A stretch of DNA of 64,000 bases from Geoalkalibacter ferrihydriticus DSM 17813 (GTDB lineage: Bacteria > Desulfobacterota > Desulfuromonadia > Desulfuromonadales > Geoalkalibacteraceae). The stretch lies in NCBI RefSeq assembly GCF_000820505.1, contig NZ_JWJD01000001.1:521923-585922 (forward strand), given 5' to 3'. Shown one piece after another: positions 29,071 to 38,637 of this stretch (its first letter is position 1; every line of letters starts with the position of its first letter). The notes under the pieces are model-generated. The model was not told where the DNA came from. It was given only the letters and a program-made list of their open reading frames with translations, and ran no database searches. The position numbers and the translations under genes are program-made.

Positions 29071-30111
29071 TTATTGCATCAGGACGACGACCACGCCGGT
29101 GACGATCACGTTGGCCAGACCCAAGGGAATGAGAACCTTCCAGCCCATAGTCATCAACTGGTCATACCTGACTCGCGGCATGGTGGCACGCAGCCAGATG
29201 GCGAAAAACATGAATGCCACAATTTTGAGCAGAAGATTGATCGGACCGAAGAAGGGGCCGGACCAACCACCGAGGAAAAGAGTCGCGGCAATGGCAGCGA
29301 TAACCACCATGTTGGCGTATTCCGCCATGAAGAACAGAGCGTACTTCATGGAAGAGTATTCCGTACAGAAGCCTGACACCAACTCCGATTCGGCCTCAGG
29401 AAGATCGAAGGGAGTACGATTTATTTCAATCAAGGACGTGAGAATAAACAGGCCGAAAGCGAGCGGCTGGGTAAAAATGTACCAGTTCGGCAAAAAGGTG
29501 ATAACTCCCCACAGCGGCTCCATCTGCAGGGCCACGATCTCGCGCAGGCTCAGGGTTTCCGAAAGCATGAAGACCGCAACAATGGAGAGACCAGCGGCCA
29601 GCTCGAAGGAAATCATTTGCGCGGTGGAACGAATGCCGCCAAGAAGGGAGTATTTACTATTCGAAGCCCAACCGGCCAACACGATCCCATAAGCGCCAAG
29701 TCCGGCCATTGCGAGAACGTACAGGACCCCGACATTGAGGTCGGTGATCTGCAGAGGGACGATGTAGCCGCCGATCTCGATGTCACGTCCGAAAGGCACC
29801 ACCGCGAAGGTGATAAAAGCGGGCACCAGAAGCATCATGGGCGCAAGGACAAAGGTAAACTTGGCTGCCTTGGCCGGAATAATGTCTTCTTTGAAAAAGA
29901 GCTTAAGTCCATCGGCGATCGGCTGCAAAAGGCCATGCCACCCCGTTTCCATGGGTCCAAGGCGGGTCTGCATATGGCCGATGACCTTGCGCTCGAGCCA
30001 GGTCGCATAGGCAACGATCAGGATAACGACCACAAAGACGACCACGATCTTCACGAGCATCGTGGAAACGAACAAGGGCCAGTTGTTGGAGAGACTCACT
30101 ACAGGCGTCAT
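29071..30111 (-). CDS. nuoH: NADH-quinone oxidoreductase subunit H
   Basis: 346 residues, eight membrane helices. Forms the quinone chamber and first proton channel of complex I: WLERKVIGHMQTRLGPMETGWHGLLQPIADGLKLFFKEDI and the charged loop LTSLIEINRTPFDLPEAESELVSGFCTEYSSMKYALFF are both present. It follows the TPR gene rather than nuoG directly, a departure from the usual order. Confidence 0.97.
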   Translation of the reverse strand: MTPVVSLSNNWPLFVSTMLVKIVVVFVVVILIVAYATWLERKVIGHMQTRLGPMETGWHGLLQPIADGLKLFFKEDIIPAKAAKFTFVLAPMMLLVPAFITFAVVPFGRDIEIGGYIVPLQITDLNVGVLYVLAMAGLGAYGIVLAGWASNSKYSLLGGIRSTAQMISFELAAGLSIVAVFMLSETLSLREIVALQMEPLWGVITFLPNWYIFTQPLAFGLFILTSLIEINRTPFDLPEAESELVSGFCTEYSSMKYALFFMAEYANMVVIAAIAATLFLGGWSGPFFGPINLLLKIVAFMFFAIWLRATMPRVRYDQLMTMGWKVLIPLGLANVIVTGVVVVLMQ

Positions 30112-30145
30112 GGCAATCCTCTCTGCAAAGTTTTAAATGGTCTCA

Positions 30146-31108
30146 TCAAAATCCAGGTTTGTGGGGAGTGGCCATTTCCCCGACGTGCTTGCTGAGATAT
30201 TGCGCCTCACGATGGTTGGGGTTGATCGCGAGTGCCTTTTGGAGGGCCTTGCGCGCTTCGTCGAGAAAATCGAGTTGAATATTGCACTCGGCAATCCGGA
30301 CCCAAGCGTCAGCATCCTTGGGGTTGATCTCCAGAACCTGCCCATAGGCGCTGATCGCCTCTGAGAAATCCCCCATGCGGCGAGATGTTTCGCCGAGCAT
30401 GTAAAAAGCAGGGGCAAAACGGGCGTTGGTTTCCGCGGCCTGGGTGAATTCCTGCCCCGCCTCGGCCAGCAACCCTTCCTTAAAAAAAGCCATCCCCAAT
30501 TCGAAGCGAGCTGCGGTATAGGTGGGACTCAATTCCACCACCCGGCGGAATTGTTGAATCGCCGAAGCGTAATCCCCTTTCTGGGAGTACACCATGCCAA
30601 GCATATATAGCACCCGCGTGTAACTGGGATTGATGCGGGCGGCTTCCTGAAGTGATTTTTCAGCCTGAACCAGATCGGTGTTGCGCAGATATGACAGGCC
30701 GAGTCGGTAATGGGTTTCGGCACTGTTGGGATTGATTTCCCGCGCCTTTTGGAAATTCTCGATACTCGCATCAAGATCACCCAGTCCGTACTGGGCCATG
30801 CCCATTTTGAAAAAAACCCGGAAAAGGTCCTTCCCGCCCTCCAAAGCCTTGCGAAAGCAACTTACTGCGGCTTCCAGATCGCCCTGGTCGTAAAGAGCAA
30901 GGCCCTTGTAGTAATGAGCTTTTGACGAGGTCGAATCGATTTTCAGAACCTCCTCCCAGCAACTAAGAGCCTCCTCGATCATCCCACGGTGGAAAAGATC
31001 AAGGGCCTTTTGATGGATAAAATCCACGTCGCTGGACAGGTTCGCACCACACTGATCGCAAAACTTGGCCTGGGCCGGTACTGAAGCGCTACACTTGGAA
31101 CATTGCAT
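30146..31108 (-). CDS. Zinc-ribbon TPR-repeat protein inside the nuo operon
   Basis: 320 residues. A zinc ribbon (C3, C6, C17, C20 in CSKC ... FCDQCG) is followed by about seven to eight tetratricopeptide repeats from residue 30 to 310, each with A-HYYKGLAL / A-FELGMAF-type helices and P at the repeat end (INPNSAETHYRLGLSYL, LSPTYTAARFELGMAFF, INPKDADAWVRIAECNI). No signal peptide, so cytoplasmic. It begins 14 bases after the nuoG stop and ends 35 bases before nuoH, in the operon direction. TPR proteins are interaction scaffolds; a role in complex I assembly or regulation is inference. It is not a recognised complex I subunit. Confidence 0.9.
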   Translation of the reverse strand: MQCSKCSASVPAQAKFCDQCGANLSSDVDFIHQKALDLFHRGMIEEALSCWEEVLKIDSTSSKAHYYKGLALYDQGDLEAAVSCFRKALEGGKDLFRVFFKMGMAQYGLGDLDASIENFQKAREINPNSAETHYRLGLSYLRNTDLVQAEKSLQEAARINPSYTRVLYMLGMVYSQKGDYASAIQQFRRVVELSPTYTAARFELGMAFFKEGLLAEAGQEFTQAAETNARFAPAFYMLGETSRRMGDFSEAISAYGQVLEINPKDADAWVRIAECNIQLDFLDEARKALQKALAINPNHREAQYLSKHVGEMATPHKPGF

Positions 31109-31121
31109 GGCGAGCTCCTGG

Positions 31122-33614
31122 CTAGACGCTTAACTTGCTGACTTCAACAGCCACGGCTGCTTCACCGTGGTAAATTCGATTAACTCCGGCGCCGGCAAAA
31201 TGGTAAGGAACGAACACCACCCCGCGCTGCAAACGCTTGCCGACCTTTGCCTTGAGTCGCAGTTCTTCGCCGTTACCTTTGAGGGATACGGTTTCGTTAT
31301 CTTTAATGCCCAGCTCAGCCGCATCCTCATAAGCGAACTCGACATAGCTTTCGGGCATGGCGGCCAGAGGGCCCTGGGCACGCGCGGAGAGGGTGCCGCT
31401 ATGGTAAAGAGCGCTTCCCGTAATCATCTGGAAACGAGCGGCTAGGGGCTCGCCCCCTTTAACCGCCACGAGTTTGCGCCTCGCAGGCGCCAGGCGCTCT
31501 CCGCCCCAGACCACCCCTTGCGGGCCGATGCCATTAAAATCGATGCCTTTATACTCAGGTACAGTCGCCGTGATTTCGGCAAAAACCGCATGGGGTCCGG
31601 TGAAGGAAAGGGGATCTCCCATCCGCCCTGCCAGCATGGAGAAGATCGCCAGATCGCTCCGTGCCTCGCCGGGACTTTTAACACCAGAGTGCAAACGCTG
31701 AATGCGGCGCTCCGCGTTAGTGAAGGTTCCCTCTTTTTCGGCAAAGGAAATCGCCGGCAGGATCACATCGGCTTCACGGGCGGTATCGGTGAGGAACAGA
31801 TCCTGTACCACCAGAAAAGGGACCTTTTCAAGGGCGGCCTGGACTTGGTTGCGATCCGGATAAGACGCAAGGGGGTCTTCCCCGATGACATACAGAGCGG
31901 AAAGCTCGCCCCCGGCTGCGGCAGTCAACATCTCCTGCGCACTCATTCCTCCCGCGCGGGGAAGGATATTCTGATCGATGGCGCCCTGGCTGTTGGCTTT
32001 TTCTCCACACAGATACAACCCGCCGTTGTCGCCGTCGAACGCACCGCAAAGAATGGCCAGGTTGGCCGCAGCGATTCCGAGCTCACGCGAATAAGCACTG
32101 TAGGGCAGCCCGTAGGCCAACAGAATCGCCTTGCTTTTCCCTTTGGCAAGATCACGCGCCGCGGCTTCGATGATTTCGGCGGCCACGCCTGTTTTAGTTG
32201 CCACGGCCTTGGGCGAATAGTCTGCCAGGCCGGCGCGCAGTGCTGCGACACCCTCGACCCCGTCGGTACAGGCCAGATCTTCGACCAGCAGCACATGGGC
32301 CATGGCGTTAAGAATGCTGATTTCAGTACCGGGCTTGGTCAGGAGCGTTTTAGTTCCCGCCAGCTTGGTGAACTTGCCTTTCTTGTCGCTGATGACTGAG
32401 AATTTGGCGTTATTGCGCTTGACGGCCTGGTTAACCACCATGCCGAAGACGGGATGGGTTTCGTACAAATCCGACCGTATGGCAAGAATGGCATCGCACT
32501 CCTCAACCTGCGGGAATGTCCCCGTGGAGGCCTTGATGCCGAGAGTTTCAGCCAGACCTTCACTCACCCCCTTGTAGCACTCACCGCCGTTGTGATCGAG
32601 ATGGGGGGTTTTCAGCACCTTGTCGGCAAGGTGGCCGAGAAAATAGTATTCCTCGTTGGTCAATCGCCCGCCACTGAGAATACCCAACCCTTTTTCGCCA
32701 CGCGCTTTTTCAAATCCGGCGACCATGGCTTCCAAGGCTTCGTTCCAGGAAGCGGGCTCCAAACGTCCATGCTTACGCACAAGGGGCTTTTGCAGCCGAT
32801 CATCGGAATTGATAAACGAATAGCCGAAGCGACCACGCACACACAAATTCCCATCATTGACGCCGATTTTGTCATTGAAGCGAATTGTTTCGACCTTATT
32901 GTTGAGTACTCCCAGGGTCAGAGTACAGCCGTTGCCGCAGTAACCGCAGACGGTATCGACCTCCTTGAGCTGCCAGGGACGAGCCTTGAATTTGAAGGGA
33001 CGCGGCAGAAGAGCGCCAACCGGGCACATGGACACACACTGCCCGCAAAACTCGCAGTCAAGCCCACGATCGTAAGCTGTGGCAACCTTGGTATCAAATC
33101 CTCGATTGATAAAGCTATAGGAGCCGTAAGATACGATCTCGTCGCAGACGCGGACACATTTACCGCAGAGTACGCAACGATTCATATTTCTTTCGATAAA
33201 AGGGTTCTGTTCGTCAGTTTCGAGGTTGAACTTCTCATCCTTGAAACGATTTCCGACGACTTCATATTCATACGTCAGGTCTTGCAGGTCGCACTCTCCA
33301 CCCTTGTCACATACCGGACAGTCAACCACATGGTTGACCAGGAGGAATTCAAGAACCGTTTTGCGAACCTTGTCGATGACTGCGGAACCTGTAGTAACAA
33401 CCATACCCTCGGTTACCGGCGTGGTGCAGGCAGGAATCAGACGCCCTTTCATCTGCTCGACCTCGACCAAACAGACGCGGCATGCGCCATAAGGGAGCAG
33501 CTTTTTAGCGTGACACAGAACGGGAATATGAATTCCCACTGTCTCGGCTGCTTCGAGAATGGTGGCAACCTTGCTCACCTTGACCTGTTTTCCGTCTATC
33601 GTCAGTGTAACCAT
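31122..33614 (-). CDS. nuoG: NADH-quinone oxidoreductase subunit G
   Basis: 830 residues. Iron-sulfur wire subunit of the complex I peripheral arm. N-terminal [2Fe-2S] (CHAKKLLPYGACRVC ... C), the His-Cys region HVVDCPVCDKGGECDLQD, two ferredoxin-type clusters (CVLCGKCVRVCDEIV, CEFCGQCVSMCPVGAL), then a further CGYCGNGC motif that would carry cluster N7, followed by the molybdopterin-oxidoreductase-like domain from about residue 220 and a C-terminal dinucleotide-binding-type domain. Between nuoF and the TPR gene. Confidence 0.96.
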   Translation of the reverse strand: MVTLTIDGKQVKVSKVATILEAAETVGIHIPVLCHAKKLLPYGACRVCLVEVEQMKGRLIPACTTPVTEGMVVTTGSAVIDKVRKTVLEFLLVNHVVDCPVCDKGGECDLQDLTYEYEVVGNRFKDEKFNLETDEQNPFIERNMNRCVLCGKCVRVCDEIVSYGSYSFINRGFDTKVATAYDRGLDCEFCGQCVSMCPVGALLPRPFKFKARPWQLKEVDTVCGYCGNGCTLTLGVLNNKVETIRFNDKIGVNDGNLCVRGRFGYSFINSDDRLQKPLVRKHGRLEPASWNEALEAMVAGFEKARGEKGLGILSGGRLTNEEYYFLGHLADKVLKTPHLDHNGGECYKGVSEGLAETLGIKASTGTFPQVEECDAILAIRSDLYETHPVFGMVVNQAVKRNNAKFSVISDKKGKFTKLAGTKTLLTKPGTEISILNAMAHVLLVEDLACTDGVEGVAALRAGLADYSPKAVATKTGVAAEIIEAAARDLAKGKSKAILLAYGLPYSAYSRELGIAAANLAILCGAFDGDNGGLYLCGEKANSQGAIDQNILPRAGGMSAQEMLTAAAGGELSALYVIGEDPLASYPDRNQVQAALEKVPFLVVQDLFLTDTAREADVILPAISFAEKEGTFTNAERRIQRLHSGVKSPGEARSDLAIFSMLAGRMGDPLSFTGPHAVFAEITATVPEYKGIDFNGIGPQGVVWGGERLAPARRKLVAVKGGEPLAARFQMITGSALYHSGTLSARAQGPLAAMPESYVEFAYEDAAELGIKDNETVSLKGNGEELRLKAKVGKRLQRGVVFVPYHFAGAGVNRIYHGEAAVAVEVSKLSV

Positions 33615-33649
33615 CTTGACCTCGTCCTTGTTCGTCGTAGGGGGTTCGG

Positions 33650-35431
33650 CTATTCGATGGCCATGAAGCGGCAGGCATCATAGCAGGACGTGCACTTGGT
33701 GCACTTCTCCTTGTCGATGACGGCGAGCTGTCCCTTTTCCCACCGGACGGCGTCAACAGGACAGATCTTGTAGCACAGGCCACACTTTTTGCAGGCAGCG
33801 TCAACAACTTCAAATTTGAGCAATGCCTTACAGGAATTGGAAGGGCATCGTTGATGATGGATGTGCGCCTCATATTCATGGCGGAAATAACGAATCGTCG
33901 AGAGAACCGGATTGGGTGCCGTCTGCCCGAGCCCGCAGAGAGACGCTTTTTTTATGTCTTGGCACATGTCCTCCAGCAGTTCTATGTCTCCCTCACGCCC
34001 CTTGCCCTCTGTAATACGCTCCAAAATATCAAGCATAATCTTCAGGCCGATGCGACAGGGAACGCACTTTCCGCAGGATTCTGCGCGGGTAAAGTTAAGA
34101 AAAAACCGCGCGATATCCACCATGCAGGTGGTTTCGTCCATAACGACCAGGCCACCGGATCCCATCATCGCCCCGGCCTTGATCAGAGAGTCATAGTCGA
34201 CCTCGGCGTCGATGGCTTCGCTGGGCAAACAACCACCCGAGGGCCCGCCGGCCTGCACTGCCTTGAACTTGCGGTTGTTGAGAATGCCCCCGCAGACATC
34301 ATAGATGACTTCACGCACCGTGATGCCGGCAGGAACCTCGACCAGACCGGTATGCTTGACCTTGCCGGTGAGGGCGAAGATCTTGGTGCCCTTGGTACCC
34401 TCGGTGCCGATGGACGCAAACCAGTCGCCCCCGCGGTAGAAGATATAAGACACGTTGGCGAAGGTTTCGACGTTGTTGATGTTGGTGGGCTTGGTCCAGA
34501 GGCCGCGCACGGCGGGAAACGGCGGGCGCGGGCGCGGCATGCCGCGTTCGCCCTCGATGGAGGCCATCAGCGCGGTCTCCTCGCCGCAGACAAAGGCGCC
34601 GGCGCCGGCTTTGATGCGCAGATCAAAATCGAATCCCAGGCCCAGACAGTCCTTGCCGAGAAAGCCTTTTTCGTAACAGACATCTATAGCCTTCTGCAAA
34701 CGCTTGATGGCCAGAGGATATTCAGCGCGCACATAAACATAGCCGCTCTCGGCGCCGATGGCATAAGAGGCGATCATCATCCCCTCGATCAAACCATAGG
34801 GATCGCCTTCGAGAATGGAGCGGTCCATGAACGCCCCGGGATCGCCCTCGTCCGCGTTGCAGATCAAATACTTGTCTTTGCCGGGAGATGCGGCGCAGAA
34901 ACTCCACTTGACCCCCGTCGGAAAGCCCCCGCCCCCACGACCGCGCAGGCCGGATTTTTTCACCTCTTCAATGACCTCCTGCGGGGTCATGGTTACGGCT
35001 TTTTTTATGCCGGTAAAACCGTCATGAGCGAGGAACTCCTCAAGGCTCTCGGCATCGATGGTGCCGCAACGGGAAAACACCACCCGCATCTGCTTTTCAA
35101 GAAATTTCTGGTAGTAATTGCCGGCCTTTTTCTTCTCAACGATTTGGCCCTGCAGGATATGCTCTTCGACGAGTTGAGGAACCATTTCAGGCTTGACGAA
35201 GTCATAGGTTACGGCTTCCTGGCCGGGGATGACGATATCGACCAGCACGTCATTGGCGCATAGACCGCGGCAACCGGTCCCCACCAAAGTGCAGCGCTTG
35301 CCGACCTTGGCCTCAACACCGTGCTTTTCAAATTCAGCCCGAAAGGCTTCTTCCACCGGCTTGGCGCCGGCGGCAAGACCACCTGTTCCCTGGCAGATTA
35401 GAACCCTGATTTGCTCTTCGATCGCGGCCAT
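33650..35431 (-). CDS. nuoF: NADH-quinone oxidoreductase subunit F, extended form
   Basis: 593 residues, versus about 440 for classic NuoF. NADH dehydrogenase subunit with FMN. N-terminal thioredoxin-like [2Fe-2S] domain (C13, C47, C54, C58 region), then FMN/NADH motif GRGGGGFPTG (164-173), ESGYVYVRAEYP, an SLBB domain, cluster N3 motif SCGKCVPCRIG, and an added C-terminal two-cluster ferredoxin (CKKCGLCYKICP, CTKCTSCYDAC). This layout resembles HydB/NfnB-type flavoprotein subunits and NuoF of Geobacter relatives. The extra domains could allow additional partners; that is inference. Confidence 0.95.
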   Translation of the reverse strand: MAAIEEQIRVLICQGTGGLAAGAKPVEEAFRAEFEKHGVEAKVGKRCTLVGTGCRGLCANDVLVDIVIPGQEAVTYDFVKPEMVPQLVEEHILQGQIVEKKKAGNYYQKFLEKQMRVVFSRCGTIDAESLEEFLAHDGFTGIKKAVTMTPQEVIEEVKKSGLRGRGGGGFPTGVKWSFCAASPGKDKYLICNADEGDPGAFMDRSILEGDPYGLIEGMMIASYAIGAESGYVYVRAEYPLAIKRLQKAIDVCYEKGFLGKDCLGLGFDFDLRIKAGAGAFVCGEETALMASIEGERGMPRPRPPFPAVRGLWTKPTNINNVETFANVSYIFYRGGDWFASIGTEGTKGTKIFALTGKVKHTGLVEVPAGITVREVIYDVCGGILNNRKFKAVQAGGPSGGCLPSEAIDAEVDYDSLIKAGAMMGSGGLVVMDETTCMVDIARFFLNFTRAESCGKCVPCRIGLKIMLDILERITEGKGREGDIELLEDMCQDIKKASLCGLGQTAPNPVLSTIRYFRHEYEAHIHHQRCPSNSCKALLKFEVVDAACKKCGLCYKICPVDAVRWEKGQLAVIDKEKCTKCTSCYDACRFMAIE

Positions 35432-35484
35432 ATATCAATTCCCCGACGCATTAAATGGGTTGGCTTGAAGGAAACGCTCCGTCC

Positions 35485-35982
35485 TTAATCCATCGCCTGG
35501 TATTTGTGGACGACTTCTTCCATCTTTTTTACCGAGATGCTGCCGTAAGTGTCTTCATTGACCATGATGACCGGGGCCATGCCGCAGGCGCCGATACAGG
35601 CCACGTGCTCAACCGTGAACTTGAGATCTTCCGTGGTCTCCGCGTGCCCGACACCGAGAATCTGACTGAGGGTATCGGCAATACGCCCAGCCCCCTTGAC
35701 GTGACAGGCAGTCCCCATGCACACACGGACAATATATTTGCCGCGTGGCTCGAGGTGAAACTGCGCATAGAAGGTCAGGACCCCGTAAATCTGGCTCGTA
35801 TACACATTGAGACGCTCAGCGATCAAGTGAATGCAGGGCTCGGGCAGATACCCATACTCATCCTGCACTTCCTGCAGAACGGGCATCAGGGCGCCCTTCA
35901 ATGTGAGGTACTTATCGATCACCTTGTTGGCAGGGCCAAGATCAATTTCCTCTTGTGCCACAGGCGCTTCAGCGTTACTCAT
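35485..35982 (-). CDS. nuoE: NADH-quinone oxidoreductase subunit E
   Basis: 165 residues. Thioredoxin-like [2Fe-2S] (N1a) subunit beside NuoF: CMGTACHVKG and CIGACGMAP supply the four cysteines. The N-terminal helix region ALMPVLQEVQDEYGYLPEPCIHLIAERLNV is typical. Between nuoD and nuoF. Confidence 0.96.
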   Translation of the reverse strand: MSNAEAPVAQEEIDLGPANKVIDKYLTLKGALMPVLQEVQDEYGYLPEPCIHLIAERLNVYTSQIYGVLTFYAQFHLEPRGKYIVRVCMGTACHVKGAGRIADTLSQILGVGHAETTEDLKFTVEHVACIGACGMAPVIMVNEDTYGSISVKKMEEVVHKYQAMD

Positions 35983-36011
35983 GGAGAAACCCTTTCTGCG
36001 GTGATGGATAA

Positions 36012-37193
36012 TTAACGGTCGATATCGCCAAGGACGATATCGAGGGTTCCAATAACTGCAACCACATCGGCGATCATCCGTCCCTGAACCATCTGCGGCA
36101 GAGCCTGAAGGTTCATGAAGGAAGGGGGCCGTATCTTCATACGATAAGGGCGACCGGAACCATCGGAAACCAGATAGAAACCCAACTCACCCTTGGGCGC
36201 CTCGATACTCTGATAGATCTCGCCGGCTTCGGGCTTGAAACCCTCGGTGACGATTTTGAAGTGATGGATAAGACCTTCAATGGTTTCTACCACATCCTTC
36301 TTCGGCGGCAAGCAAACTTTGGGCACATCGGCGAGGATCGGACCAGGCTTGAGCTTGTCCAAAGATTGAAGAACGATCTTGCAAGATTCGCGCATTTCGT
36401 CCAGCCGCACCTTGTAACGCGCCCAGGTATCGCATCCCTCGCTCACCGGAACCTTGAAATCATATTGCTCATATCCGCTATAGGGATGGTCGCGACGCAG
36501 ATCCCAATCGACCCCAGACCCGCGCAGACTCGAGCCGGTAATGCCGATATCGAGAGCCGCCTCACCACTGATGACGCCAACCCCGCAGATACGCTTTTGC
36601 CAGATCTTGTTTCCGGTCAACAGGCCTTCATAGGTCTCGAGATGCTCGGGCATCTTCTCGACGAACTCGCGCACTTCCTTCTCGAAGCCATCCGGCAGAT
36701 CCGCCGAGAGCCCGCCAACTCGAAAGTAGTTGGAGGTCATGCGTGCGCCCGAGATCTTCTCGTACAGGTCCATGATGTGCTCACGCTCACGGAAACAGTA
36801 GATGAACACGGTCATGGCACCGATATCCAGCGCGTGACAGGCGAGCCACACCAGATGGCTCTTGATGCGGGTCAACTCGGCAAGCATCACGCGGATGACC
36901 TTGGCGCGCTCAGGGATGACATCGGTGATGCCGAGCAGTTTCTCGACCGCCAGCACATAGCCGAGGTTGTTGGCCATGGGCGCGAGATAGTCGAGTCGGT
37001 CCGTCAGGGGAATGACCTGGTGGTAGGTGCGATATTCGGAGAGCTTTTCCACCCCGCGGTGCAGATAGCCGATATGCGGAGTGGTCTTGACGACGTGTTC
37101 GCCGTCAAGCTCCAGAACGAGCCGCAACACCCCGTGAGTAGAAGGGTGCTGGGGCCCCATATTTATGGTCATGGTTTCGGTTGTCGCTGCCAT
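36012..37193 (-). CDS. nuoD: NADH-quinone oxidoreductase subunit D
   Basis: 393 residues. 49-kDa subunit lining the quinone site: GPQHPSTHGVLRLVLELDGE near the N-terminus, HIGYLHRGVEKLSEYRTYHQVIPLTDRLDYLAPMANNLGYV, and LGDIDR at the C-terminus. Separate from nuoC, unlike the fused NuoCD of enterobacteria. Confidence 0.97.
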   Translation of the reverse strand: MAATTETMTINMGPQHPSTHGVLRLVLELDGEHVVKTTPHIGYLHRGVEKLSEYRTYHQVIPLTDRLDYLAPMANNLGYVLAVEKLLGITDVIPERAKVIRVMLAELTRIKSHLVWLACHALDIGAMTVFIYCFREREHIMDLYEKISGARMTSNYFRVGGLSADLPDGFEKEVREFVEKMPEHLETYEGLLTGNKIWQKRICGVGVISGEAALDIGITGSSLRGSGVDWDLRRDHPYSGYEQYDFKVPVSEGCDTWARYKVRLDEMRESCKIVLQSLDKLKPGPILADVPKVCLPPKKDVVETIEGLIHHFKIVTEGFKPEAGEIYQSIEAPKGELGFYLVSDGSGRPYRMKIRPPSFMNLQALPQMVQGRMIADVVAVIGTLDIVLGDIDR

Positions 37194-37234
37194 GGCGTGC
37201 CTCGTTCCTTTGGGGTTTCTCGATTGGGTTCCCG

Positions 37235-37726
37235 TCAGACTTCCCGACCCTGATAGGACTCGCGATCAGGGCCCTGCAACGGATAGTCCTTACGCAGTGG
37301 GTGGCCGACCCAATCGTCAGTCATGAGGATGCGGCGCAAATCGGGATGGTTATTAAAAGAAATACCCATGAGATCCCAACATTCACGCTCCGGCCAGTTG
37401 GCCGCGCCCCACACGCTGCAGACCGAATCGATGCGCGGATCAGCCTCGGCCACGGGTGCCTTGAGGCGCAGCCGCTGCTTGGCCTTCATGTTGTAGATGT
37501 TGTAAACCACCTGAAAGCGCGGCCCAGCCCCGCCCATGGCGAGGAGATCCACACCGCACAGGTCGGCAAGCATGTTAAAGCCGAGGTCATTCTTACAAAA
37601 GGCACAGATCGCCAGAATGTCCTCTGCCCGCACTGTCAGCGTAACCTCCCCCCGGTACTCCTTAACCTCGAGCACGGAGGACGAAAATTTTCCCTTGAGT
37701 TTTTCTACTGCGGCCTGATCGGTCAT
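37235..37726 (-). CDS. nuoC: NADH-quinone oxidoreductase subunit C
   Basis: 163 residues. 30-kDa subunit of the complex I peripheral arm, with the signature ERECWDLMGISFNNHPDLRRILMTDDWVGHPLRKDYPL near the C-terminus. Separate from nuoD; 48 bases after nuoB. Confidence 0.96.
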   Translation of the reverse strand: MTDQAAVEKLKGKFSSSVLEVKEYRGEVTLTVRAEDILAICAFCKNDLGFNMLADLCGVDLLAMGGAGPRFQVVYNIYNMKAKQRLRLKAPVAEADPRIDSVCSVWGAANWPERECWDLMGISFNNHPDLRRILMTDDWVGHPLRKDYPLQGPDRESYQGREV

Positions 37727-37774
37727 CCTTCTATCCTCATCACAAGGTTTCCGAACCCAAAATTCAGCCAGGAA

Positions 37775-38284
37775 TCAAGCGTCCCTGACAACCTCGCCCA
37801 ACCCGATGGCGGCTCCGAAAGTGTTGCGCTCCTTCATGATCTTTTCCTGAAGCTTTAGCAGACCATAAAGAAGCCCCTCGGGACGGGGAGGACAACCGGG
37901 GATGTAAACATCGACGGGCAGGGCTTCGTCGACACCCTGCACGGTACTGTAGGTATCGAAAACACCGCCGGAACACGCGCAGGCGCCCATGGCAATGACA
38001 TAACGCGGCTCGGGCATCTGGTCGTAAACCGTCTGAATCACCGGCAGCATCTTCTTTGTGACCGTACCCGCAATGACGATCAGATCCGCCTGCCGCGGCG
38101 ATGCGCGAAACAACACGCCGAAACGGTCAAGGTCAAAGCGCGCCGCACCCGTAGCCATCATCTCGATGGCGCAACAGGCAAGGCCGAAGGTCATCGGCCA
38201 AAGAGAACGGGACCGGGACCAGTTGACGACCTTGTCCAGACTGGTGGTGACAAAACTGCTTCCCAGAGGCTGATCTACTCCCAT
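37775..38284 (-). CDS. nuoB: NADH-quinone oxidoreductase subunit B
   Basis: 169 residues. Carries the terminal cluster N2 next to the quinone: tandem cysteines in [14 protein letters not shown], then [18 protein letters not shown] and [17 protein letters not shown]. Its start overlaps the nuoA end by 10 bases. Confidence 0.97.
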   Translation of the reverse strand: MGVDQPLGSSFVTTSLDKVVNWSRSRSLWPMTFGLACCAIEMMATGAARFDLDRFGVLFRASPRQADLIVIAGTVTKKMLPVIQTVYDQMPEPRYVIAMGACACSGGVFDTYSTVQGVDEALPVDVYIPGCPPRPEGLLYGLLKLQEKIMKERNTFGAAIGLGEVVRDA

Positions 38285-38637
38285 TCCAGTGCTCCTTTTT
38301 TCCAGTCATAAATGAAGCCGACAATGAGGACGAAGACAAAAACCCCCATGACCGCGGCGCCATAAAGACCCAACTGCTTAAAAACCACCGCCCAGGGGTA
38401 AAGAAAGACCATCTCGAGATCAAACACGATAAAGGCCACCGCCACCAGATAGAACTTGATCGAGACACGCTCCCGCGCAGAACCCACAGGCGGCAAGCCG
38501 CACTCATAGGGAGCAAACTTGACCGGGCTCGGATTGCGCTTCTTCATTCCGATCAAGCCGGAGAAAATCACCGACCCAAGAGCGAAAGCCAGGGCAATCC
38601 CGATAAGGACGAGAATCGGCAGATAAGCGTCAAGCAT
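38275..38637 (-). CDS. nuoA: NADH-quinone oxidoreductase subunit A
   Basis: 120 residues, three membrane helices, first gene of the operon. Membrane subunit near the quinone site: [44 protein letters not shown] is the family core. A GGGAGGAG ribosome site precedes the ATG. A promoter and a 16-bp palindrome lie upstream at 38714-38765. Confidence 0.96.
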   Translation of the reverse strand: MLDAYLPILVLIGIALAFALGSVIFSGLIGMKKRNPSPVKFAPYECGLPPVGSARERVSIKFYLVAVAFIVFDLEMVFLYPWAVVFKQLGLYGAAVMGVFVFVLIVGFIYDWKKGALEWE

